The notes under the pieces are model-generated. The model saw nothing but the letters and a program-made list of their open reading frames with translations, did not search any database and was not told the DNA's origin. Shown here piece by piece: positions 46,226 through 55,605 of a stretch of DNA of 64,000 nt (the first letter of the stretch is position 1; every line of letters starts with the position of its first letter). Source of the stretch: an uncultured Paracoccaceae bacterium (GTDB taxonomy: Bacteria; Pseudomonadota; Alphaproteobacteria; Rhodobacterales; Rhodobacteraceae); assembly GCA_947488175.1 (NCBI GenBank), contig CANKYO010000001.1:558001-622000 (forward strand), read 5' to 3'. A program made the translations under genes and the position numbers.

Positions 46226-47062
46226 CTACAGCCATTCACCGCGCACCACCTGCCGGTAGATTGATGCCAGCCAATTGTCACCCGCCACTTCAGGCGGCAA
46301 ACCTCGGCCGTTCAACAGCGCAAAGCTGGATTCGTACCATTGGCTCGACCGGTAATTCAGACCAAGAATGGCACCCGCTGTCTGCGCCTCATCCAGCAGT
46401 CCAAGCGCCATGTAGCTTTCCACAAGCCGGTGCAACGCCTCGGCGGTATGGGTGGTGGTCTGGAAATCCTCGACCACCGTGCGGAACCGGTTGGCCGCAG
46501 CAGCGTAATGGCCGCGCTTGAGGTAGTAGCGCCCAATTTCCATTTCCTTGGCCGCCAGATGATCAAAGGCGAGATCGAATTTCAGCACCGATGTGCGGGC
46601 ATATTCGCTGTCTGGATAAACCTCAATCACCTGCCTTAGGGCCTGCAATGCCTGGAATGTCAGCCCCTGATCACGGCCAACTTCGTCGATCTGGTCATAA
46701 TAGGACAGGGCCAGCAGATAGGCGGCGTAAGGCGCATCCTCTTCCGCCGGGTAGAAATCCAGATAACGCTGTGCAGCGGCGCGGCTGTTAGGATAATCGC
46801 CGTCGCGGTGATAGGCAAAGGCCTGCATGATCAACGCGCGTTGGGCGTATTCGGAATAGGGGTAAAGCCGCTCAATCTCACCAAATGAGAACGCAGCGTC
46901 GTCGGGCTGGCCGTTTTCCAGCTGCCGTTCGCCGCGTTCAAAGATTTGCTGGGCGGTCAGGTTTTCCAGCGGGGCTTCGTTAGAGGTGCCACAAGCCACC
47001 AATAGCGCCAAGGCGAAAACCGCGCCAATACGCGCGCGTGTCTTGCTGGACCTGCCTGACAT
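46226..47062 (-). CDS. bamD: Outer membrane assembly lipoprotein BamD
   Basis: Essential lipoprotein of the BAM complex that folds outer membrane proteins. The 278 residues start with a lipoprotein signal whose lipobox is LLVAC, and the TPR-type repeats are visible in FERGERQLENGQPDDAAFSFGEIERLYP split over residues 40-70, AAAQRYLDFYP and ALRQVIEVYPDSEYA. The start MSGRSSK is chosen to give a proper signal peptide; a longer frame adds 39 residues. It follows lpxC. Confidence 0.95.
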   Translation of the reverse strand: MSGRSSKTRARIGAVFALALLVACGTSNEAPLENLTAQQIFERGERQLENGQPDDAAFSFGEIERLYPYSEYAQRALIMQAFAYHRDGDYPNSRAAAQRYLDFYPAEEDAPYAAYLLALSYYDQIDEVGRDQGLTFQALQALRQVIEVYPDSEYARTSVLKFDLAFDHLAAKEMEIGRYYLKRGHYAAAANRFRTVVEDFQTTTHTAEALHRLVESYMALGLLDEAQTAGAILGLNYRSSQWYESSFALLNGRGLPPEVAGDNWLASIYRQVVRGEWL

Positions 47063-47195
47063 TATTGTTGTCCCCACGCTGTGGTCGCTCGGAATTGGGG
47101 CGCATTGGCCCATGGTTGGGTTTCGGTCTAGCATAGAAAAATCGGGGGCAAAATGCCTTTTGCACCGCAGTTCGATCAACTATCTGAAGGTGTTG

Positions 47196-48113
47196 TTATG
47201 CAACCGCGTGAAGATCGGCCATGCTGACGCCCACGCCGGGCAGACGAGCGGCGATTTTGGCGTCACAATTCACCCAGCGCCATGCGTCTGGATCTGCGAA
47301 CAGAGCACGCAACAGCTTGTTCGTCATGGCGTGACCAGACCGGGCACCGGTGTAACGACCCAAGATCGGCGCACCGGCGGTGTAAAGATCACCCAGCGCA
47401 TCCAGCATCTTGTGGCGCACAGCCTCGTCCGCGTGGCGCAGGCCACCAGGGCTGAGCACCTTGTCACCATCAACGACAACAGCATTATCCATGGTGCCGC
47501 CCAGGGCCAGCCCATTGGCGCGCATCGCATCCACATCAGAAGACCGGCAGAAAGTGCGGCTGTCACAGAGTTCACGCACGAATGTCCCATTGGCCAAATT
47601 CAGCGTCTTTTGCTGGCGACCAATCGCCTCGTCCGTGAATTCAATTTCGAAATCAATCTGCAGGGTCGTTGCCGGTGAAAGCGTTGCCCGGGCCCGACCA
47701 TCGGTCACTGTGATTTCCTTGAGGACTTCAATCGCGCGCAACGGGGCCGACAGCCGGGTCAGCCCGGCCTTCACAAAACCACGCACAAAGGCAGAGGCGC
47801 TACCATCCAGAATAGGCACTTCCGGGCCGTCAATCTCGATCAGGGTGTTATGCACGCCGCACCCGGCAAGGGCGGCCATCAGATGTTCGATAGTGGAAAC
47901 CGTGACGCCATCGGCATTGGTCAGGCGCGTATTCAGCGGCGACACGATCACATTGTCCCATGTCGCCCGCAGCTCAGGACGCCCCGTCAGATCCGTACGG
48001 CGAAACACGATACCTGTCGACGCAGCCGCCGGACGCACAACAATGCGCACCGGTGCACCGGAATGAAGTCCGGTGCCGTCAAAGGTCACGTCAGTGTTCA
48101 GTGTCGTTTGCAC
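47196..48113 (-). CDS. lpxC: UDP-3-O-acyl-N-acetylglucosamine deacetylase LpxC
   Basis: Zinc deacetylase of the committed step of lipid A synthesis. The 305 residues carry VSTIEHLMAALAGCGV with the first zinc histidine, DGSASAFVRGF, and the second site HKMLDALGDLYTAG. The start codon is GTG (MQTTLN), the family's usual first residues. It lies downstream of ftsZ but behind a strong terminator, so it probably has its own promoter in the 222-base gap. Confidence 0.97.
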   Translation of the reverse strand: MQTTLNTDVTFDGTGLHSGAPVRIVVRPAAASTGIVFRRTDLTGRPELRATWDNVIVSPLNTRLTNADGVTVSTIEHLMAALAGCGVHNTLIEIDGPEVPILDGSASAFVRGFVKAGLTRLSAPLRAIEVLKEITVTDGRARATLSPATTLQIDFEIEFTDEAIGRQQKTLNLANGTFVRELCDSRTFCRSSDVDAMRANGLALGGTMDNAVVVDGDKVLSPGGLRHADEAVRHKMLDALGDLYTAGAPILGRYTGARSGHAMTNKLLRALFADPDAWRWVNCDAKIAARLPGVGVSMADLHAVA

Positions 48114-48260
48114 GGGGGTGAGGCCCTTATGGCGTATTTCTTGCTGGCCATGAAGTAGAGTGCGGGGGGCGATGTCTCAACTCACTCTTTATAACGGTCT
48201 GAAACATCGGCGGGCGATTTTGTGGCAACAATGTGGCAAGCGCAGCAAGTCCATGTTTCT

Positions 48261-48291
48261 AAAAGAAAAAGGCCACCAAATGGCGGCCTTT
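48261..48291 (-). terminator. Rho-independent terminator of ftsZ
   Basis: On the minus strand the stem AAAGGCC...GGCCTTT, with extra inner CC/GG pairs around ATTT, runs into TTTTTCTTTT. It starts about 45 bases after the ftsZ stop and separates ftsZ from lpxC. Confidence 0.9.
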
Positions 48292-48335
48292 CTTGTGATT
48301 TCAACCTGACGTCATTTGTTGCAAAAAAGCACGCC

Positions 48336-49943
48336 CTAGTTGGCCTGACGACGCAGAAAGGCCGGAATCTCGATTCGATCCTGATCCTCGGTTTGCTCTG
48401 GCTCTTGCCGGATCGCGGTGACCTGCGGCTGCGTGCGCGCCGGTTGCTGGGCGGCGCCTTCGGCCTGCGCGCCGGTCATCCGGTTGATCAGGGAATTGAT
48501 CCCGAACCGTGGCTTTTCACCCTCTTGCGCCGCGGGCGTGGCCGCCTGCTGCGGACGCTGCTGCTGTGCCGACTGGTTGGTCTGCTGACCGGGCGCACGG
48601 GCGACGGCGGCCTGCAGGCGCGCCAGTGCTTCGGGCGTCGGGGTGCCGGGTGCCGCTGCGCGTGGGGCGACAAAGGTTTCCGCCTCTGTCAGTTGCGGGG
48701 ACGGGCGTGGTTTATAGGCAGGCGGCGGCAGATCATCATCTGCCTGTGCCTGCTGTGCGACCTGTGGTTCAGGCTGACGCTGCTGGGACGCGGCAGGGCG
48801 CGGTGTAGGTTCGGCACGCGGCACATCGAGTTCGGCAAAGGATGGCTGCTGTTCGGTTTCCGCAACGGCGGCCACGGCTGGTGCTTCTTCGACCGGTTGA
48901 GGTGCGGGGGCTTCTGCGGTTTGGGCCAGCGGGGCGGCCATGGACCGGCGCGGCAAAGGTTGGTCGGCGTGGCTCACGGCGGCATCGATCCCGGTGGCCA
49001 CAACGGACACCCGCATCTTGCCTTCCATATTGGTATCAAGGGTCGAACCGACGATGATATTCGCCTCTGAATCAACTTTTTCGCGGATCTTGTTCGCAGC
49101 CTCATCCAGTTCGAACAAGGTCAGGTCGTAACCCCCCGTAATGTTGATCAGAACACCCTTCGCACCTTCCAGCGAAATCTCGTCCAGAAGCGGGTTGGCG
49201 ATGGCCTTTTCAGCCGCCTGGATGGCCCGGTTCTCGCCATCGGCTTCACCGGTCCCCATCATCGCCTTGCCCATTTCGTCCATTACGGCGCGCACATCGG
49301 CAAAGTCGAGGTTGATCAGGCCGGGACGCACCATCAGGTCAGTCACACCCTTCACACCCTGATAAAGCACGTCATCCGCCATCGCGAAGGCTTCGGTAAA
49401 GGTGGTGTTTTCATTGGCCAGACGGAACAGGTTCTGGTTCGGGATGATGATTAGCGTATCAACAACCTTTTGCAGGGCTTCGATCCCTGCATCGGCCTGC
49501 TGCATCCGCTTGCCGCCTTCAAACTGAAACGGCTTGGTCACAACACCAACAGTCAGCACACCCAATTCACGGGCAGCTTGGGCAATGATCGGCGCCGCCC
49601 CTGTCCCGGTGCCACCACCCATACCGGCGGTGATAAAACACATATGTGCCCCAGCCAGATGATCGACAATCTGTTCAATGCTTTCTTCGGCGGCTGCTGC
49701 ACCCACGGTCGCGCGGGCCCCTGCCCCCAAACCTTCGGTGACTTTCAGGCCCATCTGGATCTTGGCCGAGGCACGCGATTGCTGCAGCGCCTGCGCGTCG
49801 GTATTGGCCACGACAAACTCGGTCCCGTCAAGCTCCTGCTCGATCATATTGTTGACCGCATTACCGCCTGCGCCGCCGACGCCGAACACGGTGATGCGTG
49901 GCTTCAGTTCTTCATGCCCCGGAAGGGAAAGATTCAATGTCAT
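48336..49943 (-). CDS. ftsZ: Cell division protein FtsZ
   Basis: Tubulin-like GTPase that forms the Z ring. The 535 residues are long for FtsZ. The GTPase core (1 to about 320) has [13 protein letters not shown], the tubulin signature [10 protein letters not shown], and the T7-loop region [12 protein letters not shown] 190-residue Gln/Pro/Ala-rich disordered linker follows, and the conserved tail ends [14 protein letters not shown], which binds FtsA and other partners. Long linkers are common in alphaproteobacteria. ftsA lies 174 bases upstream. Confidence 0.98.
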   Translation of the reverse strand: MTLNLSLPGHEELKPRITVFGVGGAGGNAVNNMIEQELDGTEFVVANTDAQALQQSRASAKIQMGLKVTEGLGAGARATVGAAAAEESIEQIVDHLAGAHMCFITAGMGGGTGTGAAPIIAQAARELGVLTVGVVTKPFQFEGGKRMQQADAGIEALQKVVDTLIIIPNQNLFRLANENTTFTEAFAMADDVLYQGVKGVTDLMVRPGLINLDFADVRAVMDEMGKAMMGTGEADGENRAIQAAEKAIANPLLDEISLEGAKGVLINITGGYDLTLFELDEAANKIREKVDSEANIIVGSTLDTNMEGKMRVSVVATGIDAAVSHADQPLPRRSMAAPLAQTAEAPAPQPVEEAPAVAAVAETEQQPSFAELDVPRAEPTPRPAASQQRQPEPQVAQQAQADDDLPPPAYKPRPSPQLTEAETFVAPRAAAPGTPTPEALARLQAAVARAPGQQTNQSAQQQRPQQAATPAAQEGEKPRFGINSLINRMTGAQAEGAAQQPARTQPQVTAIRQEPEQTEDQDRIEIPAFLRRQAN

Positions 49944-50117
49944 AACTCGATCCGCCTGTTTTTATATGCCCGTGCCCACGAGCGCCTGCTGATTATTGCG
50001 TCGACTTTAACGCTGTGATGCCGAAAGGTCACGACAAAAACACAAAATCGCCACCAAATCTGGACAAAAACTCTGACTTTTCTGCTTGATCTCGGCCAAT
50101 CGGCAAGATGTTGCGTA

Positions 50118-51452
50118 TTACCAGTTGTCCTTGAACCATTTTACCGCCCGTTTCAGCGATCTGGCCGGATATCTGTCGGCCGGAATTTCGAAATCCCACC
50201 ATTCATCCTGTGGATTCGCCGCAAAGAGCGAGAGGCCAACCGCACTGGAAAATGCAGGCCCGATAGCGGCTTGCGGCAATCCCTGCACCCGCAACGGACG
50301 GCCCAAACGCACCTGCTGGCCCAGAATTTTGCTGGCCAAACCATCAAGGCCGGGGATCTGGCTGCCGCCGCCTGTCAGCACGATCTGCTGACTTGGCAAA
50401 TGCTCAAAACCCGCCGCATCCAGACAGCTGCGTACCTCTTCCAGAATTTCCTCGACCCGGGGGCGCATGATCCCGATCAGTTCGGCCCGGCTGACCGTCC
50501 GACGGTCGTGCTCCCAATCGCCGGTATCGCCGCCGATTTCGATCATCTCGCGATCATCCATGCCGGTGGCCACGACGCCGCCATAGAATGTCTTGATCCG
50601 TTCGGCTGTCGCCGCCGGAATCTGCAGCCCCATGGAGATATCGCTGGTCACATGTTCACCACCCATGCGCACCGCATCGGCATAGATCATATGTTTCTTC
50701 ATAAAGACCGAAATGCCGGTTGATCCGCCGCCAAGGTCGATACAGGCCGCCCCCAGTTCCTGTTCGTCCTCGACCAGCGATGACATGCCCGACACATAGG
50801 CCGACGACGCCAGCCCGGCGAGTTCAAGATCGCAGCGCTTGATACAGTAAAACAGGTTCTGCACAGCGGTCGCATCGACCGTCAGCATATGCATATCCGT
50901 GGTCAGCTGATGGCCAATCTGCCCACGCGGATCAGCAAGACCCGACCGGTGATCCAGCGCAAAATTGACAGGCTGCGCATGCAGCACTTCGCGATCCCCG
51001 CCATAGTCTGGGACATCGCAATTCGCCATGACCTGGCTAATGTCCTGTTCGGTGACCATACCGCCCGCCACATCGAGCGCGCCGTCCAGACCGTAGGACC
51101 GGGGCCGCGCACCAGACAGACACGCGATCACATGATCGACACGGACATTGGCCATTTTCTGGGCCGCCTGCACAGCCGTGCGAATGGCGCGTTCGGTTTC
51201 CTGCATCGCGTCGACTTCGCCAAAGCGCACGCCACGCGACCGGGTTGTCGCCGCCCCGATCACCCGAAACTGTGACTGGCCCGCCATGGAGCCCACACCA
51301 TCGACACTGCGAAACCGCTCCGGCCCGTCAAAGCGCAACACCAGACAGGCGATCTTGGATGTGCCCACATCCAGAATAGCCACAACACCCCGCTGCATCG
51401 CCGCCTTGCGCATCTGCCGCATCGCCCGCTGACTGTCGTAAAGATCGCCCAT
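50118..51452 (-). CDS. ftsA: Cell division protein FtsA
   Basis: Actin-like membrane tether of FtsZ. The 444 residues have the phosphate-1 loop ILDVGTSKIACLV, DLGGGSTGISVF as phosphate-2, and the adenosine loop VLTGGGSQIPGL. An amphipathic basic C-terminus (RSLKRAVKWFKDNW) anchors it to the membrane. The start overlaps the ftsQ stop by one base (TAATG). Confidence 0.97.
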   Translation of the reverse strand: MGDLYDSQRAMRQMRKAAMQRGVVAILDVGTSKIACLVLRFDGPERFRSVDGVGSMAGQSQFRVIGAATTRSRGVRFGEVDAMQETERAIRTAVQAAQKMANVRVDHVIACLSGARPRSYGLDGALDVAGGMVTEQDISQVMANCDVPDYGGDREVLHAQPVNFALDHRSGLADPRGQIGHQLTTDMHMLTVDATAVQNLFYCIKRCDLELAGLASSAYVSGMSSLVEDEQELGAACIDLGGGSTGISVFMKKHMIYADAVRMGGEHVTSDISMGLQIPAATAERIKTFYGGVVATGMDDREMIEIGGDTGDWEHDRRTVSRAELIGIMRPRVEEILEEVRSCLDAAGFEHLPSQQIVLTGGGSQIPGLDGLASKILGQQVRLGRPLRVQGLPQAAIGPAFSSAVGLSLFAANPQDEWWDFEIPADRYPARSLKRAVKWFKDNW

Positions 51453-52348
51453 TAGTCGCCTGCCCTATCGTTTGTTGTTATTTCGCTGACACGGCGCAGG
51501 GCCGCCGCAGCTTCTGCATTCATCCTTAGTGTCGGGCGCTGCGCATTGCGCATGTCCACCACGACCACATCACGCGCCAGCATGTCCTGCGCTTCGTTCA
51601 ACGCGATGATCCGCTCGAACGCGGGAACGGCCCCGTCATCGGGCAACAGGATGCGCTGGTCGCGATCCAGCACGATATCCCAGCGCCGTTCACCCATGCG
51701 CACGACGCCACGGACGCGGTCACGCAAAGGACCGGCCCCGGCATAAAGCGCCAGCGCCTCGGCGATATTCTGTTCGGCGCCATCGCCGGCGATCAGCGGC
51801 AAATCCAACCGATCAGCACGGGTTGGCACAGTGCCTGATTCCACACCATCCGCATCAATCAGGCGCAATGTTGTGCCGTCACGCCACAGGGCCACCGGCA
51901 CGCGCGGGGTCACCGCCACCTCCAACGCGCCGCCCTGGCCGACCTTGACGCTGGCTGATTTGACCGCGTCAAGCGCCTCGACCGAGCGACGCATCGCCTC
52001 AAGATCCAGATCGAAAGAAGAGACCGGAAAGGTCACCGGCAAGGCCGCATCAACCAGCGCGGTGAGCGCATCATCGGCACCGGTAATGGCAATCGCCTGC
52101 ACCATGAATTGCGGACGGGTCTGAAAGCTTTGCTTTGCTTCGGCAATCCGGGTGTTCAGCATTTCGCGGTTTTCGGGCTTGGAAAAGAACGATGTGGCGA
52201 TGGCCGCAATCAGCAGGATCGGCACACCAATGCGTACGCTAGCCCGGAAGCCCGGCGTCAGCATCAGACGCTGATAGCGATAGGTCAGCTTGGACGGCGC
52301 GGGATCGCGCGGCGTCGTAGCAGGCTTGCGGCGGATCAGCGATCGCAT
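51452..52348 (-). CDS. ftsQ: Cell division protein FtsQ
   Basis: Bitopic inner-membrane protein that recruits FtsB/FtsL and later division proteins. In its 298 residues, a basic N-terminus precedes one membrane helix (about 43-61, VRIGVPILLIAAIATSFF). A POTRA domain (AIAITGADDALTALVDAAL) and the FtsQ beta domain follow (ARVPVALWRDG-like and LDRDQRILLPDDG). The start MRSLIRR lies within the last 13 bases of ddl, indicating coupling. Confidence 0.94.
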   Translation of the reverse strand: MRSLIRRKPATTPRDPAPSKLTYRYQRLMLTPGFRASVRIGVPILLIAAIATSFFSKPENREMLNTRIAEAKQSFQTRPQFMVQAIAITGADDALTALVDAALPVTFPVSSFDLDLEAMRRSVEALDAVKSASVKVGQGGALEVAVTPRVPVALWRDGTTLRLIDADGVESGTVPTRADRLDLPLIAGDGAEQNIAEALALYAGAGPLRDRVRGVVRMGERRWDIVLDRDQRILLPDDGAVPAFERIIALNEAQDMLARDVVVVDMRNAQRPTLRMNAEAAAALRRVSEITTNDRAGD

Positions 52349-53250
52349 GACGCGTCCTCCACCAGCCAGCGGCACAGTTGGGGAAAGGTGACGCCCACAT
52401 GTGCCGCCTGTTCGGGGGTGAGTGATGTGGGCGTCATACCCGGCTGGGTATTGGTTTCGAGCAGGATCAGACCATCCAGACCGCGGGCTTCATCCCAGCG
52501 AAAATCGGTGCGGCTGATCCCGCGGCAACCCAGCACGCGATGGGCGCGCAGGGCGTAATTCATGCAGGCATCGAAAATCTTGGCGGGAACATCAGCAGGC
52601 AGCACATGGCGGGATCCGCCCGGCGCATATTTTGCATGATAATCATACCAGCCGTCGGTGATGATATCAGTCACGGTAAGGGCGCGGTCACCCATGACGG
52701 TCGTTGTCAGCTCTCGCCCCGGCGCATAAGCCTCGACCATGACCTGTTCGGGCATGTCATCGGCCAGTTGTGGCGGGCCATTTGCATCCTCATGCACAAT
52801 GTAGATGCCCACGCTTGAGCCTTCATTGTAAGGCTTCACCACATAAGGCGGGGGCATGGCATGGGCGGCACGCACATCGACAGCAGCCGCCAGAATGCTC
52901 TCCACGACAGGCAGACCTTCCTTGCGATAAAGGTCCTTGGTACGTTCCTTGTCCAGCGCCAGCGCCGAGGCCAGCACGCCGGAATGCGTGTAAGGGATTT
53001 GCAGCCACTCCAGAACGCCCTGAATGACGCCGTCTTCGCCACCCGGACCATGAAGCGCGTTAAAGACAACATCAGGGGCAATTTCGATCAGGCGTGCAGC
53101 AACGTCGCGGTCCGCATCGACCTCGATCACTTCGCATTCTGCCTCCCGCAAAGCTGCCGCGCATTCGCGGCCCGTACTCAACGAAACCTCACGTTCCGCC
53201 GACGGACCGCCCATCAGGACAACAACTTTCGGGTTTGCCCTGCTCGACAT
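52336..53250 (-). CDS. ddl: D-alanine-D-alanine ligase
   Basis: Joins two D-alanines for the UDP-MurNAc pentapeptide. In its 304 residues, ATP-grasp motifs are GGPSAEREVSLSTG, FNALHGPGGEDGVIQGVLE, YVVKPYNEGSSVGI and ILLETNTQPGMTPTSL. It fits the short DdlB type usually found in dcw clusters. It overlaps ftsQ and follows murB by 81 bases. Confidence 0.97.
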   Translation of the reverse strand: MSSRANPKVVVLMGGPSAEREVSLSTGRECAAALREAECEVIEVDADRDVAARLIEIAPDVVFNALHGPGGEDGVIQGVLEWLQIPYTHSGVLASALALDKERTKDLYRKEGLPVVESILAAAVDVRAAHAMPPPYVVKPYNEGSSVGIYIVHEDANGPPQLADDMPEQVMVEAYAPGRELTTTVMGDRALTVTDIITDGWYDYHAKYAPGGSRHVLPADVPAKIFDACMNYALRAHRVLGCRGISRTDFRWDEARGLDGLILLETNTQPGMTPTSLTPEQAAHVGVTFPQLCRWLVEDASCDR

Positions 53251-53331
53251 ACCCTACCGCCTCTTTCGCGGGTCTTTGGCGACCCGTCAATTATATCGAT
53301 CCTTGCCTCGGATCAGGCCATTTTCGGCCAA

Positions 53332-54270
53332 TTATTTTGCGGTGTCTTCACCTAACCGGTTACCGACCCGCATGATTTCCCATTGTAGCTCAATCCCTTG
53401 GGATGCGTAAACCTTTTTCCGCACCTCTTCGCCCAAATCCTCCAGATCGGCGGCAGTTGCGTCACCGGCATTGGTCAGGAAATTGGAGTGTTTGGTGTTC
53501 ATGACGGCCCCGCCCAGCGTGGCCCCACGCATCCCCGCCTGATCAATCACCTTCCAAGCCTTCAGATCATGAACATCATCCGCCTGCCCGGTCGAGGAAA
53601 AGCCCGCCGGATTGCGAAAGGTCGATCCGGCAGTGCGATCCTTGGTCGGCTGGGTTTCGTCGCGCTTGGCCAGTTGGTCCTGCATTTGCCGGGCCAGAAC
53701 CTCAGGATCGCCTGCAGGCGGGGTGAACCGGGCCTGCACGATCACGGCACCGTCAGGGATGACGCTTTGACGATAGGCGAGCTTCAGGGCGTCGGTCGCC
53801 ACCTGGGTTACCGTGCCATCGCGCAGCACCAGGGTTACCGATGTTAAAACATCGGCCACGTAAGTCCCGTAACACCCCGCATTCATCCGCACAGCACCGC
53901 CAATCGTGCCGGGAATCGTGCGTAAAAATGTCAGGTCCAGCCCTGCCCCTGCCGCTTTGCGCGCAACGTGGGCGTCAAGCGCGGCGGCACCCGCAGTGAC
54001 AACACCGTTATCAATACTGATCCCGTTGAACCCGCGCCCCAGACGGATGACGACACCGCCAATTCCCCCGTCGCGGACAATCAGGTTACTGCCCACCCCC
54101 ATCGGAAACACCGGCACTGCCGGATCAAGCGCCGCGAGGAACTCGGACAGATCATCAACATCGGCGGGCTGAAACAGCATTTCAGCGGGTCCACCGACCC
54201 GCATCCATGTGAGTTCCGCCAACGGGCGATGCGCGGTCAGGGTGCCGCGCACCGGGGGGAGGTCAAGCAT
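53332..54270 (-). CDS. murB: UDP-N-acetylenolpyruvoylglucosamine reductase
   Basis: FAD enzyme that makes UDP-MurNAc with NADPH. In its 312 residues, FAD contacts are [20 protein letters not shown] and [21 protein letters not shown], the catalytic serine lies in AGSTFRNP, and the C-terminal region [19 protein letters not shown] is intact (type I with the usual tyrosine region). Its start lies inside the last eight bases of the small membrane protein gene upstream. Confidence 0.97.
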   Translation of the reverse strand: MLDLPPVRGTLTAHRPLAELTWMRVGGPAEMLFQPADVDDLSEFLAALDPAVPVFPMGVGSNLIVRDGGIGGVVIRLGRGFNGISIDNGVVTAGAAALDAHVARKAAGAGLDLTFLRTIPGTIGGAVRMNAGCYGTYVADVLTSVTLVLRDGTVTQVATDALKLAYRQSVIPDGAVIVQARFTPPAGDPEVLARQMQDQLAKRDETQPTKDRTAGSTFRNPAGFSSTGQADDVHDLKAWKVIDQAGMRGATLGGAVMNTKHSNFLTNAGDATAADLEDLGEEVRKKVYASQGIELQWEIMRVGNRLGEDTAK

Positions 54271-54553
54271 GTATCATCCTTCTGCCACGCAGCCATCCAA
54301 CAAGGCCACCCAATCCAAGTCCTGCACCGGCGGGTGCCGCCAAAAAGGCCAGCGCAATGGCGTAACCAAGGCCGTCCCAGCCGCTGGCCTGTTCCATTCC
54401 AAAAAACATCGTACCTGTAAACCCTGCCCAAAGCAGGCCCAGCAGTGTCAGGATCGGCGCGCTGCGTGCCTTTGCCGCGAAATAGGTCGCCGCTCCGGCC
54501 GCCAGAAAAGTACCAATAGGAACAGCAAAAATCAGGAATTCTTCACCAGTCAT
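54263..54553 (-). CDS. Small membrane protein between DUF2484 genes and murB
   Basis: A 96-residue protein with three likely membrane helices (about 7-25, 32-50 and 58-85) and a short basic C-terminal end. No family recognised. GGAG seven bases before the ATG decides the start. It overlaps murB by eight bases, so murB translation may depend on it. Two TGAACAnTGTTCA palindromes lie just upstream, which would place this gene and possibly murB onward under a dedicated regulator. Confidence 0.75.
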   Translation of the reverse strand: MTGEEFLIFAVPIGTFLAAGAATYFAAKARSAPILTLLGLLWAGFTGTMFFGMEQASGWDGLGYAIALAFLAAPAGAGLGLGGLVGWLRGRRMIHA

Positions 54554-54569
54554 GATTCGTCTCCATTTA

Positions 54570-54611
54570 TGAACATTGTTCATTTCTTAGCAAAATCATG
54601 AACAGTGTTCA
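54570..54611 (-). promoter_or_regulatory. Pair of 13-bp operators TGAACAnTGTTCA
   Basis: TGAACATTGTTCA (54570-54582; the palindrome extends to 15 bp) and TGAACAGTGTTCA (54599-54611) have the same 13-bp pattern, centres 29 bases apart. The nearer one is 17 bases upstream of the membrane protein start. Two matched palindromes in a promoter-sized region suggest a dimeric repressor, for example of the TetR type. The regulator is unknown. Confidence 0.65.
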
Positions 54612-54630
54612 AGTATTTTCTGAAGCATCC

Positions 54631-54921
54631 CTAAATCCGTCGATCATCCTTGCGACGCAACATCCACCCAAGCAGCGCCCCGGCCCCGGCCCCGACAAGC
54701 GTTGGCAATACAAACAGCAACGCGCCACCCATGGCGATCACCGGGTCAATCCCAAAGGGTCGCCCGGCCGCATAGATCAGGATCGTCAGCACCGCACCCA
54801 GCCCCGAGATGATGCTCAGCGCCAGCCCGGACTTCCCACCGCGCACCAATCGCGCCAGCCCCATAAAGGCGATCAGCGCGCAGGCGCACATGACACCCAG
54901 AATGGCAAATGTCTGCATCAT
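54631..54921 (-). CDS. Small membrane protein, unknown function
   Basis: A 96-residue protein with about three membrane helices (4-19, 32-50 and 62-86) and a strongly charged C-terminus (RRKDDRRI). Its ATG shares a base with the stop of the DUF2484 gene upstream (TGATG), so it is translated with it. The gene also has a second ATG as codon 2. No family recognised. Its general plan resembles the membrane protein downstream at 54263. Confidence 0.72.
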   Translation of the reverse strand: MMQTFAILGVMCACALIAFMGLARLVRGGKSGLALSIISGLGAVLTILIYAAGRPFGIDPVIAMGGALLFVLPTLVGAGAGALLGWMLRRKDDRRI

Positions 54922-55169
54922 CAGCGCTGAAACTGGCGGCGCAACCAGCGATAAAGATAGATCAGCGGCCAGCGCAGCACCGATGCTGCGACAATCAGGA
55001 AAATGACGGCATATATCATGGCACCGTTCCAGATCAGCCAGACCAGCATTGGCGCCCCGATCGCCATCAGAACATAGGCGCGCCGCCAGTGATTGTCGTT
55101 GGAGGGGATCAGGGCCATCACAAAGGCCACAACGATCCACAGGCAAATCGCCAGGATCGGCGCCATCAT
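54921..55169 (-). CDS. DUF2484-like membrane protein, copy 2
   Basis: An 82-residue protein with two to three membrane helices. It shares a plan with its neighbour at 55166: ICLWIVVAFVMALIP against IGCLWVLAATIVALLP, and RWPLIYLYRWLRR against RNPLIYLYKRARG near the C-terminus. DUF2484 proteins are a Rhodobacterales family known from dcw clusters, function unknown. It overlaps the other copy by four bases (ATGA), so this is a tandem duplication. Confidence 0.8.
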   Translation of the reverse strand: MMAPILAICLWIVVAFVMALIPSNDNHWRRAYVLMAIGAPMLVWLIWNGAMIYAVIFLIVAASVLRWPLIYLYRWLRRQFQR

Positions 55170-55420
55170 TTCGGGATCTCCGGCCGCTCACCACGGGCCC
55201 GTTTGTAAAGATAAATCAGCGGATTGCGAAACATGGACACAAAGGCCAGCAACCCCAGAACACCGAAGATCCAGCCATGCACATAGCCGATCCAGATAAT
55301 CAGAAACGGGGCGGCAATCAACAAGGTCAAACCCGGCTTATACTGATGCTTCATCGGCAACAGCGCCACAATCGTGGCAGCAAGCACCCAAAGGCAGCCG
55401 ATGATCAGCGGCAAACTCAT
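55166..55420 (-). CDS. DUF2484 family membrane protein, copy 1
   Basis: An 84-residue protein of the DUF2484 family with two to three membrane helices and the ending RNPLIYLYKRARGERPEIPK. It is the first of four small membrane genes between murC and murB. It starts 185 bases after the murC stop, so this block may have its own promoter. A role in envelope or division work is inferred only from position. Confidence 0.85.
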   Translation of the reverse strand: MSLPLIIGCLWVLAATIVALLPMKHQYKPGLTLLIAAPFLIIWIGYVHGWIFGVLGLLAFVSMFRNPLIYLYKRARGERPEIPK

Positions 55421-55605
55421 GGATGTCCGGTGGCCTGACTAGTCATCTTAATAAACCTGCGTCAATCATGCTCTTACACCGACAGATTAAGGCAGACATA
55501 GACGATGGCCAAGAGATCATAACAAAACCATCGCGGATTGACCCACTTGCCCCAACATTCTGCCAGCCGTGTTATCGCTGTCGGCGGGCAATGTCGCACC
55601 TTTTG

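Noticed and set aside
54557..54611. TGAACAnTGTTCA pair considered as LexA (SOS) boxes
   Set aside because: The usual alphaproteobacterial LexA site is a direct repeat GTTC-N7-GTTC. Here the halves are inverted with a one-base centre.
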